Below, piece by piece: positions 40,612 through 51,159 of a stretch of 64,000 nt of DNA (its first letter is position 1; every line of letters starts with the position of its first letter). This stretch comes from Mycolicibacterium chlorophenolicum (GTDB lineage: Bacteria; Actinomycetota; Actinomycetes; Mycobacteriales; Mycobacteriaceae), in assembly GCF_001044235.1 (NCBI RefSeq), contig NZ_JYNL01000004.1:105735-169734 (forward strand). The letters are read 5' to 3'. Made by a program: the position numbers and the translations under genes. The notes below the pieces were generated by a model. That model saw only the letters and a program-made list of their open reading frames with translations, did no database searches and had not been told where the DNA came from.

Positions 40612-43600
40612 GTGACAGCAGCGGATCCAACCTCCGAGATCCCCGGTCAATATCTGCTGTCCTCCCTGGCTCCGCAGCCACGCACGCTGATCGACATCCT
40701 CTACGAGACCGCGCGGCGCTACCCCGATGCGACCGCGCTCGACGACGGCACCGTGCAGCTCACCTACGCCGAGCTGATCGCCGACGTCGAGGACAGCGTG
40801 GCCTGGCTCGCGGCGCGCGGGATCGGCCGCGGGGACCGCATCGGGATCCGGATGCCGTCGGGCAGCTACGCGCTCTACGTCGCGATCCTGGCGACGCTGG
40901 CCACCGGCGCGGCGTACGTCCCGGTCGACGCCGACGACCCGCCCGAGCGCGCCGAGCTGGTGTTCACCGAGGCCGACGTCGTCGCCGTGATCACCGAGCG
41001 GGGGCTGGTCCGCGGGCCCGGCTCCTCGCGCGGCTGGCGCGCGACGGCCCCCCTGAGCCGCGACGACGCGTGGATCATCTTCACGTCGGGCTCGACCGGC
41101 ACCCCGAAGGGGGTCGCGGTCACCCACCGCAACGCGGCGGCGTTCGTCGACGCCGAGGCCGAGATGTTCCTGCAGGGCAATCCGCTCGGCCCGGGAGACC
41201 GGGTGCTGGCCGGTCTGTCGGTGGCGTTCGACGCGTCGTGCGAGGAGATGTGGCTGGCCTGGCGGCACGGCGCCTGCCTGGTGCCGGCGCCGCGGTCGCT
41301 GGTGCGCAGCGGCATGGACCTGGGGCCGTGGCTGGTGTCGCGCGACATCACCGTGGTGTCGACGGTGCCGACGCTGGCGTCGCTGTGGCCGGCCGAGGCG
41401 CTGGAGGCGGTGCGTCTGCTGATCTTCGGCGGCGAGGCGTGCCCGCCGGAGCTGGCCGAGCGGCTGGCAGTCGAGGGCCGCGAGGTCTGGAACACCTACG
41501 GCCCGACCGAGGCGACGGTGGTGGCCTGCGCGGCCCGGTTGACGGGCAGCGGCCCGGTGAGCATCGGGCTGCCGCTGGCCGGCTGGGACCTGGCCGTCGT
41601 CGACGCCGCGGGCAACCCGGTGCAGATCGGCGAGGTCGGCGAGCTCGTCATCGGCGGGGTGGGGCTGGCGCGCTACCTCGACCCGGAGAAGGACGCCGAG
41701 AAGTACGCCGCAATGCCGACGTTGGCCTGGAGCCGCGCCTACCGCAGCGGTGACCTGGTCCGGCTGGAACCTGACGGTCTGTATTTCGTCGGACGGGCCG
41801 ACGACCAGGTGAAGGTCGGCGGCCGGCGGATCGAGCTGGGCGAGGTGGACACCGCGCTGGTCCACCTGCCCGGGGTGAGCGGGGGCGCCGCCGCGGTGCG
41901 CCGCACGGCCGGCGGAACGCCGCTGCTGGTCGGCTACGTCGTGGTCGCACCCGGGGCCGCCTTCGATCTGCACGCGGCCCGGTCCCGGCTGGCCGAGTCG
42001 CTGCCCGCGGCGCTGGTGCCGCGGCTGGTCGTCGTCGACGAGCTGCCGACCCGCACGTCGGGCAAGGTGGACCGCGACGCGCTGCCGTGGCCGGTCGGCC
42101 CGGCCGAAGATGACGCCGCCGACCTCGGCGGCACGCTGGGCTGGCTGGCCGGGCTGTGGCGCGAGGTGCTGGCCGCCCAGATCGACGGTCCAGAGGCCGA
42201 CTTCTTCGCCCTCGGTGGCGGCTCGCTGTCAGCGGCCCAGCTGATCGCCGCGCTGCGGCAGCGCTACCCGCAGGTGACGGTCGCCGACCTGTATGACCAT
42301 CCGCGGCTCGGCTCGCTGGCCGGCTACCTCGAGGAACTGGAGCCGCCGCCGGCCGTCGAGACCCGGGAGGTCAAGCCGGTCTCGCGCCTGACCCAGGCGG
42401 TGCAGGTGGCGCTGACGGTCCCGTTGGCGACGCTGACCGGCATGCAGTGGGTGGTGTGGCTGGCGATCGCGAACAACGTCGCCGCCGAACTCGCCCTGGT
42501 GCCGTGGGCGTGGCCGCTCAGCTGGTGGTGGATCCTCGCCGGGTTCATCTTGTTCGTCACGCCGCCCGGCCGGATGGGCATCGCGGTGCTGGGCGCCCGC
42601 ATCCTCGCCGGCACACTCCAGCCCGGCACCTACCGGCGCGGCGGCTCGGTGCACCTGCGGGTGTGGCTGGCCGAACGCCTCGCCGAGGCCAGCGGCGCCG
42701 AGAACATGGCCGGTGCGCCGTGGCTGGTGTATTACGCACGGGCCCTGGGCAATTCGGTGGGAACCGGGGTCGATCTGCATTCCGCGCCGCCGGTGACGGG
42801 GATGCTGACGCTCGGGCACCGGTGCTCCATCGAACCCGAGGTCGACCTGACCGGGCACTGGATCGACGGGGACCAGTTCCACCTCGGGCCGATCACCGTC
42901 GGCAACGACGCCACCATCGGCGCGCGCACGACGCTGCTGCCCGGCGCGGTGGTCGGCAAGAACGCCGACGTGGCGCCCGGCTCCGGCGTGGTCGGAAAGG
43001 TCAAGAACCGGCAGTACTGGAAGGGCTCACCGGCGGTGAAGTCCGGTAAGGCCAAGCACCCGTGGCCAGACCACCGCCCGCCCCGGTCCCCGTTCTGGGT
43101 CGCGGTGTACGGCGCGACGTCGGTGCTGCTGGGCGCGCTGCCTTTGGCGGCGCTGGCGGTGGGTCTGGCGGTGGTCGCCTGGGGTGTGCGCGGGACGGCG
43201 ACCCTGGGCGAGGCGGTGCTGCCCGCACTGCTGTGGAGCATCCCGGCCACCGCGGCGGCGCTCGTGGTGTACGCGGCGCTGACGGTGCTCGGCGTCCGGC
43301 TGCTGTCGCTGGGTCTGCGCGAGGGCTATCACCCCGTCCGCAGCCGGTCGGGCTGGCAGCTGTGGGCCACCGAACGGCTGATGGACGGCGCCCGCAACTA
43401 CCTGTTCCCGATCTACGCGGGCCTGCTGACGCCGTGGTGGCTGCGCCTGCTGGGCGCCCGGATCGGCAAGGGCACCGAGATCTCCACCGCGCTGCTGATC
43501 CCGAAGTTCACCGTCGTCGAGGACAGCGCGTTCCTGGCCGACGACACCATGGTGGCCTCTTACGAACTGGGCGGCGGCTGGATCCACGTCGCGCGCGCGA

Positions 43601-44532
43601 CGGTCGGCAAGCGGGCGTTCCTCGGCAACTCGGGGATCACCCAGCCGGGCCGCCGGGTGCCCGACGACGGCCTGGTGGCGGTGCTGTCGGCGACGCCGCA
43701 CAAAGCCAAGGCGGGATCGTCGTGGCTGGGCAGCCCGCCGAGGCGGCTGCGGCGGCAGCCGACCGCGGCCGACGCCCTGCGCACGTTCCATCCCTCGGCG
43801 CGGCTGCGGGCGTTGCGCGCCACCGTCGAGACGTTCCGGTTCGTGCCCGTCGTCGTCACATTCGCGATCGGCGTCGGCGTGCTGCTGGCCGTGCAGGCCC
43901 TGGCGCTGACACTCGGCTGGCTGGGCGCCGCATGCCTGACCGGACTGGTGCTGCTGGCCGCCGGGGCGGTGGCCGGCGGGATCGCGGTGCTGGCGAAATG
44001 GCTTCTGGTGGGCCGGATCACCGCGATCGAACATCCGCTGTGGTCGTCATTCGTGTGGCGCAACGAGGTGTCGGACACGTTCGTCGAGACCGTCGCGGCG
44101 CCGTGGTTCGCCCGGGCCGCTACGGGTACCCCGGTGATGAATGTGTGGCTGCGCGCCCTGGGCGCCGAGATCGGACGCGGGGTGTGGTGTGAGACGTACT
44201 GGCTTCCCGAGGCCGACCTGGTGACCCTCGGCGACGGCGCGACGGTCAACCGCGGGTGCGTGGTGCAGACCCATCTGTTCCACGACCGGATCATGCGGAT
44301 GGACACCGTCGTGCTCGAGCGCGGAGCCACCCTCGGACCGCACTGCGTGGCGCTGCCGGCCGCGCGGATCGGCGCCGGGGCCACCGTCGGGCCGGCGTCT
44401 CTGGTGGTGCGTGGCGACGAGGTGCCGGCCTCGACCCGCTGGCAGGGCAATCCGATCGCACCGTGGCTGCCCTCGCGCAAGAAGCGCGACGACGCTCCGG
44501 GCCCGAAGACGAAGAAGCCCGCGGCCGCGTGA
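40612..44532 (+). CDS. Pls/PosA-family single-module NRPS, predicted lysine-activating
   Basis: Membrane NRPS of 1306 residues, laid out as in epsilon-poly-lysine synthetase. An adenylation domain (to about 490; FTSGSTGTPKG, NTYGPTEAT, GDLVRLEPDGLYF) precedes a thiolation domain with Ser538 in LGGGSL. Three pairs of membrane helices (first near 599) then alternate with three hexapeptide-repeat, acyltransferase-like domains. No thioesterase or ordinary condensation domain is present. Aligned to GrsA, the specificity positions D207, A208, E211, S250, I271, G273, T295, V303, V304 and K485 read DAESIGTVVK, close to a lysine code. It starts at GTG 40612 and overlaps the next gene by four bases. 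Confidence 0.9.
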   Translation: MTAADPTSEIPGQYLLSSLAPQPRTLIDILYETARRYPDATALDDGTVQLTYAELIADVEDSVAWLAARGIGRGDRIGIRMPSGSYALYVAILATLATGAAYVPVDADDPPERAELVFTEADVVAVITERGLVRGPGSSRGWRATAPLSRDDAWIIFTSGSTGTPKGVAVTHRNAAAFVDAEAEMFLQGNPLGPGDRVLAGLSVAFDASCEEMWLAWRHGACLVPAPRSLVRSGMDLGPWLVSRDITVVSTVPTLASLWPAEALEAVRLLIFGGEACPPELAERLAVEGREVWNTYGPTEATVVACAARLTGSGPVSIGLPLAGWDLAVVDAAGNPVQIGEVGELVIGGVGLARYLDPEKDAEKYAAMPTLAWSRAYRSGDLVRLEPDGLYFVGRADDQVKVGGRRIELGEVDTALVHLPGVSGGAAAVRRTAGGTPLLVGYVVVAPGAAFDLHAARSRLAESLPAALVPRLVVVDELPTRTSGKVDRDALPWPVGPAEDDAADLGGTLGWLAGLWREVLAAQIDGPEADFFALGGGSLSAAQLIAALRQRYPQVTVADLYDHPRLGSLAGYLEELEPPPAVETREVKPVSRLTQAVQVALTVPLATLTGMQWVVWLAIANNVAAELALVPWAWPLSWWWILAGFILFVTPPGRMGIAVLGARILAGTLQPGTYRRGGSVHLRVWLAERLAEASGAENMAGAPWLVYYARALGNSVGTGVDLHSAPPVTGMLTLGHRCSIEPEVDLTGHWIDGDQFHLGPITVGNDATIGARTTLLPGAVVGKNADVAPGSGVVGKVKNRQYWKGSPAVKSGKAKHPWPDHRPPRSPFWVAVYGATSVLLGALPLAALAVGLAVVAWGVRGTATLGEAVLPALLWSIPATAAALVVYAALTVLGVRLLSLGLREGYHPVRSRSGWQLWATERLMDGARNYLFPIYAGLLTPWWLRLLGARIGKGTEISTALLIPKFTVVEDSAFLADDTMVASYELGGGWIHVARATVGKRAFLGNSGITQPGRRVPDDGLVAVLSATPHKAKAGSSWLGSPPRRLRRQPTAADALRTFHPSARLRALRATVETFRFVPVVVTFAIGVGVLLAVQALALTLGWLGAACLTGLVLLAAGAVAGGIAVLAKWLLVGRITAIEHPLWSSFVWRNEVSDTFVETVAAPWFARAATGTPVMNVWLRALGAEIGRGVWCETYWLPEADLVTLGDGATVNRGCVVQTHLFHDRIMRMDTVVLERGATLGPHCVALPAARIGAGATVGPASLVVRGDEVPASTRWQGNPIAPWLPSRKKRDDAPGPKTKKPAAA

Positions 44533-45875
44533 GAGCCCGTAAACGGGTGGCCAAGAAGGGGTCGCCGCCCGTCATCGATCCGTACCTGCCCGCCACCGGC
44601 AACTTCGGCTACCGGGTGTCCCGCTACGAACTCGACCTGGAGTACAAGGTCGCGATCAACCGGCTGGCCGGGGCCGCCACGATAACCGCGGTCACGCTCG
44701 CCGAACTGCAGACCTTCACGCTCGACCTCTCCGCGGCGCTGTCGGTCTCGAAGGTCACGGTGAACGGCAAGCGGCCGGCGCACTTCCGCACCTCGGGGGC
44801 CAAGCTGCACATCAGCCTGGCCGACCGGTTGCCCGCGGGCGCGGCGATGACGATCGCGGTGCGCTATGGCGGCACGCCGCGTCCGATCCGATCCCTGTGG
44901 GGCGAAGTGGGTTTCGAGGAGCTCACCGAGGGCGTGCTGGTGGCCGGGCAGCCCAACGGGGCGTCGTCGTGGTTCCCGTGCGACGACCATCCGAGCGCCA
45001 AGGCCAGCTTCCGCATCCAGATCAGCACGGAGAGTCCGTATCTCGCGCTGGCCAACGGCAAGCTGCTGAACCGCCGGGTGCGCGCGGGGATGACGACGTG
45101 GGTCTACGAACAGCCCGAACCCACCTCGACGTACCTGATCACGCTGCAGATCGGGATGTACGAGCGCCACCGCCTGGCCAAGAACGGCGTCGAGATCCAC
45201 GCCGTGGCGCCCGAGCGGCTGCGCCGGGAGATCGACCACGACTTCGGCCGCCAGGGCCAGATGATGAAGCTGTTCGTCAAACTGTTCGGCCCGTATCCGC
45301 TCGAGTCCGGCTACACCGTGGTGGTGACCGACGACGACCTCGAGATTCCCCTTGAGGCGCAGGGTATTTCGATCTTCGGCGCGAACCACTGCGACGGCGA
45401 GCGCGGCGCCGAGCGGTTGATCGCCCACGAGCTGGCCCACCAGTGGTTCGGCAACTCGGTGACCGTGCAACGGTGGCGCCACATCTGGCTGCACGAGGGT
45501 TTCGCCTGCTACGCCGAATGGCTGTGGTCCGAACACTGCGGGGAACGCAGTGCCGACGAACTCGCCCGGCATTATCACCAGCGGCTGAAGAGCTCCGCGC
45601 ACGATCTGGTGCTCGCCGATCCCGGACCACGGGACATGTTCGACGACCGCGTCTACAAGCGCGGCGCGCTGACTCTGCACGTGCTGCGGAAACGGCTGGG
45701 CGACAAGGACTTCTTCGCGCTGCTCAAGGAGTGGACCACGCGCTACCGGCACGCCAGCGTGGTGACCGACGACTTCATCGGGCTGGCGGCCCGCTACGCC
45801 GACGAGTCGCTGCGACCGCTGTGGGCGGCGTGGCTGTACTCGACCGACGTCCCGCCGCTGGACCCCCCGTCGTGA
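44529..45875 (+). CDS. M1-family zinc aminopeptidase coupled to the Pls-like NRPS
   Basis: Metallopeptidase of 448 residues, with the M1 N-terminal beta domain and thermolysin-like catalytic domain but no long C-terminal HEAT-like region. Zinc ligands are H300, E301 and H304 (HELAHQWFGN) and E323 (HEGF). The exopeptidase motif GAMEN is replaced by PLEAQG. GTG at 44529 overlaps the NRPS stop (GTGA), and its own stop overlaps the flippase gene in the same way. Streptomyces poly-lysine producers carry an M1-type degrading peptidase beside pls, so a role in trimming or self-protection is a reasonable inference. No clear signal peptide. Confidence 0.9.
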   Translation: MRARKRVAKKGSPPVIDPYLPATGNFGYRVSRYELDLEYKVAINRLAGAATITAVTLAELQTFTLDLSAALSVSKVTVNGKRPAHFRTSGAKLHISLADRLPAGAAMTIAVRYGGTPRPIRSLWGEVGFEELTEGVLVAGQPNGASSWFPCDDHPSAKASFRIQISTESPYLALANGKLLNRRVRAGMTTWVYEQPEPTSTYLITLQIGMYERHRLAKNGVEIHAVAPERLRREIDHDFGRQGQMMKLFVKLFGPYPLESGYTVVVTDDDLEIPLEAQGISIFGANHCDGERGAERLIAHELAHQWFGNSVTVQRWRHIWLHEGFACYAEWLWSEHCGERSADELARHYHQRLKSSAHDLVLADPGPRDMFDDRVYKRGALTLHVLRKRLGDKDFFALLKEWTTRYRHASVVTDDFIGLAARYADESLRPLWAAWLYSTDVPPLDPPS

Positions 45876-47113
45876 CCGACGCCGCGGCGGGTCCGGGCGC
45901 GGTCACGCGGGGCAGCGTCGTGCGGGTCGGCGCGGCGACGGCGGTGTCCGCGCTGTGCGGATACGCCGTGCTCTATCTCGCCGCGCGCGATCTCGAACCC
46001 GCCGGCTTCTCGATCTTCGGCGTGTTCTGGGGAGCGTTCGGGCTGGCCAGCGGCGCTGCGTTCGGGTTGTTGCAGGAGACCACCCGTGAGGTCCGTCAGG
46101 CTGCTTCCGGGGATGATGCCGGGCCGCGCACCCGGCCGGTGCGGGTCGCGATCGGCGTCGGCATCGTCGCGGCCGTGGTGATCGCCGCCACCTCGCCGCT
46201 GTGGGCGGGACACGTCTTCGCCGACGCCCGCCTGCTCAGCGTCATCCTGCTGGCCGCCGGGCTGGCGGGATTCTGCCTGCACACCACGCTGCTGGGGCTG
46301 CTCGCCGGGCTGGACCGGTGGTCGGAGTACGGGGCGCTGATGGTGGCCGACGCGCTGTTGCGCGTGGCGGTCGCGGCGGGCAGTTTCCTGCTGGGCTGGG
46401 GGCTGGGCGGCTACCTGTGGGCGACCGTGGCCGGCTCGATCGGCTGGTTGCTGATGCTGGCCGCGTCGCCGGTCACCCGCGCCGCGGCGCGGCTGTCCAC
46501 GCCCGGCGGCACGGTGACGTTCCTGCGCGGCGCGGGCCACTCGATCGCGGCCGCCGGCGCCAGCGCGGTGCTGGTGATGGGTTTCCCGGTGCTGCTCAAG
46601 GCCACCTCGGGCGATCTCGGCGCGGCGGGCGGTGTGGTGATCCTGGCCGTCACGCTGACCCGCGCCCCGCTGCTGGTGCCGTTGACCGCGATGCAGGGCA
46701 ATCTCATCGCGCACTTCGTCGACCAGCGTGCGCACCGGCTGCGGGCGCTGATCACCCCGGCCGCCGTCGTCGTGGCGCTGGGCGTGATCGGGGTGGCGCT
46801 GGCCGCCGCGTTCGGACCGTGGCTGCTGCGCGAGGGCTTCGGCGACGACTACGTCGCCGACGGCGCGCTGCTGGGGTGGCTGACCGCGGCGGCGGTGGCG
46901 ATCGCGCTGCTGACGCTCACCGGGGCGGCCGCCGTGGCCGCCGCGCTGCACCGCGCCTACGCGGTCGGGTGGATGTCGGCGACGGTCGCCTCGGCGTTGC
47001 TGCTGGCCCTGCCGCTGGACCTGGAGGTGCGCACGGTCGTCGCGCTGCTGTGCGGACCTCTGCTCGGCATCGCCGTGCACCTGGCCGCCCTTGCCAGAAT
47101 TCCGACCGCCTGA
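45872..47113 (+). CDS. Polytopic flippase-like membrane protein, Rv3630-like
   Basis: Integral membrane protein of 413 residues with about 12 hydrophobic segments and short loops. The layout and the sequence start (VRVGAATAVSALCGYAVLYLAARDL) are like polysaccharide-transporter/Wzx-type flippases of the MOP superfamily. GTG at 45872 overlaps the aminopeptidase stop. Together with the glycosyltransferase and DUF2304 genes it forms the set conserved as Rv3630-Rv3632, probably building or exporting a lipid-linked sugar. The cargo is unknown. Confidence 0.82.
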   Translation: MTDAAAGPGAVTRGSVVRVGAATAVSALCGYAVLYLAARDLEPAGFSIFGVFWGAFGLASGAAFGLLQETTREVRQAASGDDAGPRTRPVRVAIGVGIVAAVVIAATSPLWAGHVFADARLLSVILLAAGLAGFCLHTTLLGLLAGLDRWSEYGALMVADALLRVAVAAGSFLLGWGLGGYLWATVAGSIGWLLMLAASPVTRAAARLSTPGGTVTFLRGAGHSIAAAGASAVLVMGFPVLLKATSGDLGAAGGVVILAVTLTRAPLLVPLTAMQGNLIAHFVDQRAHRLRALITPAAVVVALGVIGVALAAAFGPWLLREGFGDDYVADGALLGWLTAAAVAIALLTLTGAAAVAAALHRAYAVGWMSATVASALLLALPLDLEVRTVVALLCGPLLGIAVHLAALARIPTA

Positions 47114-47122
47114 GCGTGTACT

Positions 47123-47829
47123 TTGTTGCGCATCGACACCTCGGACATGCGCTACCGCGACGTGTGGGTCGTCATCCCGGCCTACCACGAAGCGACCGTC
47201 ATCGGCGACGTCATCACTGACGTGCGCTCGGTGTTCGCCAACGTCGTCTGTGTCGACGACGGCAGCGAGGACGGCACCGGGGACGCGGCCCTGCGGGCCG
47301 GCGCGCACGTGGTCACCCATCCGGTGAATCTCGGGCAGGGCGCGGCGATCCAGACCGGGGTGGAGTACGCCCGCCGCCGGCCCGGCGCCGAGGTGTTCGC
47401 CACGTTCGACGCCGACGGGCAGCACCGAGTCGCCGACGTGGTGACGATGATCGAGCGGCTGCGCGCCGGCGACGTCGATCTCGTGGTGGGCACCCGGTTC
47501 GCCGGTGCCGCCACGCAGACGCCGCTGCTGAAGCGGTGGGTGCTCAAGACCGTGGCGCGGGTGAGCCCGCGCAACCGCGAGCTCGGTCTGACCGACGCGC
47601 ACAACGGACTGCGGGTGTTCGGCCGGCGCGTCGCCGACGAGCTCGACCTCACGATCAGCGGCATGGGGCACGCCGGCGAGTTCATCGCGCTGGCACACGA
47701 AAGGCATTGGCGGGTGGCCGAAGTGCCCGTCGACATCCTCTACACCGACTACTCGAAGGCGAAGGGCCAGCCGCTGCTCAACGGCGTCAACATCGTCTTC
47801 GACGGTCTGCTGCGCAGAAGGACGACACG

Positions 47830-47833
<4 letters not shown>
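47123..47833 (+). CDS. GT2-family glycosyltransferase (polyprenyl-phosphate sugar synthase type), Rv3631-like
   Basis: GT-A fold transferase of 236 residues. WVVIPAYHEATVIG begins the nucleotide-sugar domain, VDDGSEDGT and the metal-binding DADGQH follow, and no membrane helix is attached. This is like dolichol/polyprenyl-phosphate mannose or glucose synthases. The start is TTG 47123, or ATG 47147 which also keeps the full domain. It is followed with a four-base overlap by a DUF2304 membrane gene, a usual partner of such transferases. Confidence 0.88.
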
Positions 47834-49115
<1,282 letters not shown>

Positions 49116-49163
49116 CTACCGGCGGACTATCAGCGCTCGTCACATACGTACAGTCGAGGCGAC

Positions 49164-50960
49164 ATGAAGCCCGACGAGCGCTTGCGCGAGGAGACGACCG
49201 GCTGGGTCGCCCGCACCGCCGTCGCGCTGATCGCGCTGCACCTGGTGATCCGGGCGGCACTCGCTTTCGGCGGCTACTTCTACTGGGACGATCTGATACT
49301 GGTCGGCCGGGCCGGCACCCAACCGCTGCTGTCGCCGGGCTACCTGTTCGACGACCACGACGGCCACGTGATGCCCGGCGCGTTCCTGGTCGCCGGGACG
49401 ATCACCCGGCTCGCGCCACTGGAGTGGATCGGGCCGGCGATCAGCCTGGTGGTGCTCGCACTGCTGGCGTCGCTGGCGCTGCTTCGGGCGCTGCACGTGA
49501 TCCTGGGCCGGCGCCCGGTGCTGCTGATCCCGTTGACGTTCGCGTTGTTCACCCCGCTGGCGCTACCCGGGTACGCGTGGTGGGCGGCCGGACTGAACTC
49601 GCTACCGATGCTGGCGGCGCTGGCGTGGGTGTGCGCGGACGCCCTGCTGCTGGTGCGCACCGGGTCGAGGCGCTACGCCGTGACCGGGACCGTGGTGTTC
49701 TTCGGGGCGCTGCTGTTCTTCGAGAAGTCGGCGATCGTGCCGTTCGTTGCGTTCGCGGTGGCCGCCCTGCACGGCCATGTCACCGGCGGCGCGACGGTGC
49801 GTGAGGTGTGGCGGCGCGGGCGGCTGCTGTGGGTGGCGTGCCTGGTGCTGATCGCCGGCTGGGTCGGCGTCTACGTGGCGGTGGTCGATCAGCAGCGGTG
49901 GAGCTTCGACCTGTCGATGACGGCGGATCTGCTGTGGCGCTCGATGACTCACGGCATCGTGCCGGGTCTGATCGGCGGTCCGTGGGACTGGCAGCGCTGG
50001 GCGCCGGCCTCGCCATGGGCGACCCCGCCCGCGGTGGTCATGGTGCTGGGCTGGCTCGCCTTGGCCGCGGTGGTCGCGGTGACGCTGCTGCGCAAGCAGC
50101 GACTGGGCCCGGTGTGGCTGGCCGCGCTGGCCTATGCGGTGGCCTGCCAGGTGCCGATCTATCTGATGCGTTCCTCGCGGTTCACCGCGCTGGAACTGGC
50201 GCAGACCCTGCGCTATCTGCCCGATCTGGTGGTCGTGCTGGCACTGCTGGCCACGGTCGGGCTGTGCGCGCCGAACCGGGACAGAGCGCGGTGGCTCGAC
50301 ACGTCCCGTATGCGGACCGTCGGGATCATCGGCGTCACAGGGCTTTTCGTGGTGAGCAGCCTGTATTCCAGCGCGACGTGCCTGACCAGCTGGCGCGACA
50401 ACCCCACGAAGGACTACCTGCACACCGCGCAGGCGAGTCTGGCCGCCGCGCACGCCGCGTCAGACGCGCCGATGCTCGACCAGGAGGTCGACCCGCTGGT
50501 GCTGCAGCGGGTGGCGTGGCCGGAGAACCTGGCCTCCCACATGTTCGCGTTGCTGGATGATCGTCCCGATTTCGCCTCGGCGACAACGGATCTGCGCATG
50601 CTGGACTCCTCGGGCCGGCTGGTCGGCGCGAAGGTGACCTGGGTGCGCAGCATCCGGCAGGGGCCCGATCCGCGATGCGGTTACCTGGTGCAGCCGGACT
50701 TCCCGGTGCGGATGCCGCTGGACGGGCCGCTGCTGCCCGCGGACTGGACCGTCGAGATCAACTACCTGGCGAATTCCGACGGATCGTTGATGCTGGCGCT
50801 GTCGGAAGGGCCCGAGGTCAAGGTGCCGGTGCGGCCGGGCCTGAACCGGGTGTTCGTCCGGTTGCCCGGAGCCGGGGACGCCATCACCGTGCGAGCGAAC
50901 ACCGCGGCGCTGTCGGTGTGCGTGGCGTCTGGGCCCGTCGGGTTTCTCGCGCCGCGGTAG
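49164..50960 (+). CDS. Polytopic membrane protein, GT-C-like, Rv3635-like
   Basis: Large membrane protein of 598 residues with 9-10 helices up to about residue 420, then a folded extracytoplasmic C-terminal domain of about 170 residues. The first loop contains YFYWDDLIL, an acidic pair after the first helix as in GT-C glycosyltransferases using polyprenyl-phosphate sugars. In M. tuberculosis this gene (Rv3635) also lies beside galE1. Transferase activity is inferred only from topology and the acidic loop. ATG at 49164. Confidence 0.8.
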   Translation: MKPDERLREETTGWVARTAVALIALHLVIRAALAFGGYFYWDDLILVGRAGTQPLLSPGYLFDDHDGHVMPGAFLVAGTITRLAPLEWIGPAISLVVLALLASLALLRALHVILGRRPVLLIPLTFALFTPLALPGYAWWAAGLNSLPMLAALAWVCADALLLVRTGSRRYAVTGTVVFFGALLFFEKSAIVPFVAFAVAALHGHVTGGATVREVWRRGRLLWVACLVLIAGWVGVYVAVVDQQRWSFDLSMTADLLWRSMTHGIVPGLIGGPWDWQRWAPASPWATPPAVVMVLGWLALAAVVAVTLLRKQRLGPVWLAALAYAVACQVPIYLMRSSRFTALELAQTLRYLPDLVVVLALLATVGLCAPNRDRARWLDTSRMRTVGIIGVTGLFVVSSLYSSATCLTSWRDNPTKDYLHTAQASLAAAHAASDAPMLDQEVDPLVLQRVAWPENLASHMFALLDDRPDFASATTDLRMLDSSGRLVGAKVTWVRSIRQGPDPRCGYLVQPDFPVRMPLDGPLLPADWTVEINYLANSDGSLMLALSEGPEVKVPVRPGLNRVFVRLPGAGDAITVRANTAALSVCVASGPVGFLAPR

Positions 50961-51040
50961 CGCAGTGCCCAGTGTGCGGTGAGGGCGCGAATCCGCCCCA
51001 ATTCGCGCCCTGGACGCACACTCGGGGCTGGAGAAAGTGG

Positions 51041-51113
51041 AGCCGCCTGGGGGAATCGAACCCCCGACCTATTCATTACGAGTGAATCGCTCTACCGACT
51101 GAGCTAAGGCGGC
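51041..51113 (-). tRNA. tRNA-Thr (anticodon CGT)
   Basis: Read on the minus strand, 73 bases fold as a standard cloverleaf: acceptor GCCGCCT/AGGCGGC, D arm GCTC/GAGC, anticodon stem ATTCA/TGAAT around the loop CTCGTAA (anticodon CGT, reads ACG), and T arm GGGGG-TTCGATT-CCCCC. The discriminator base is T. The 3' CCA is not encoded. Confidence 0.96.
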
Positions 51114-51159
51114 ACGTCGGGCGGCACCACTCTACGACAGGGCCCGCCCGCGCCCCAAG

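Noticed and set aside
43560..45752. A 730-codon open frame on the minus strand opposite the NRPS and aminopeptidase
   Set aside because: Both opposite-strand genes have intact motifs and overlapping starts and stops; the antisense translation is low-complexity and spans two genes.
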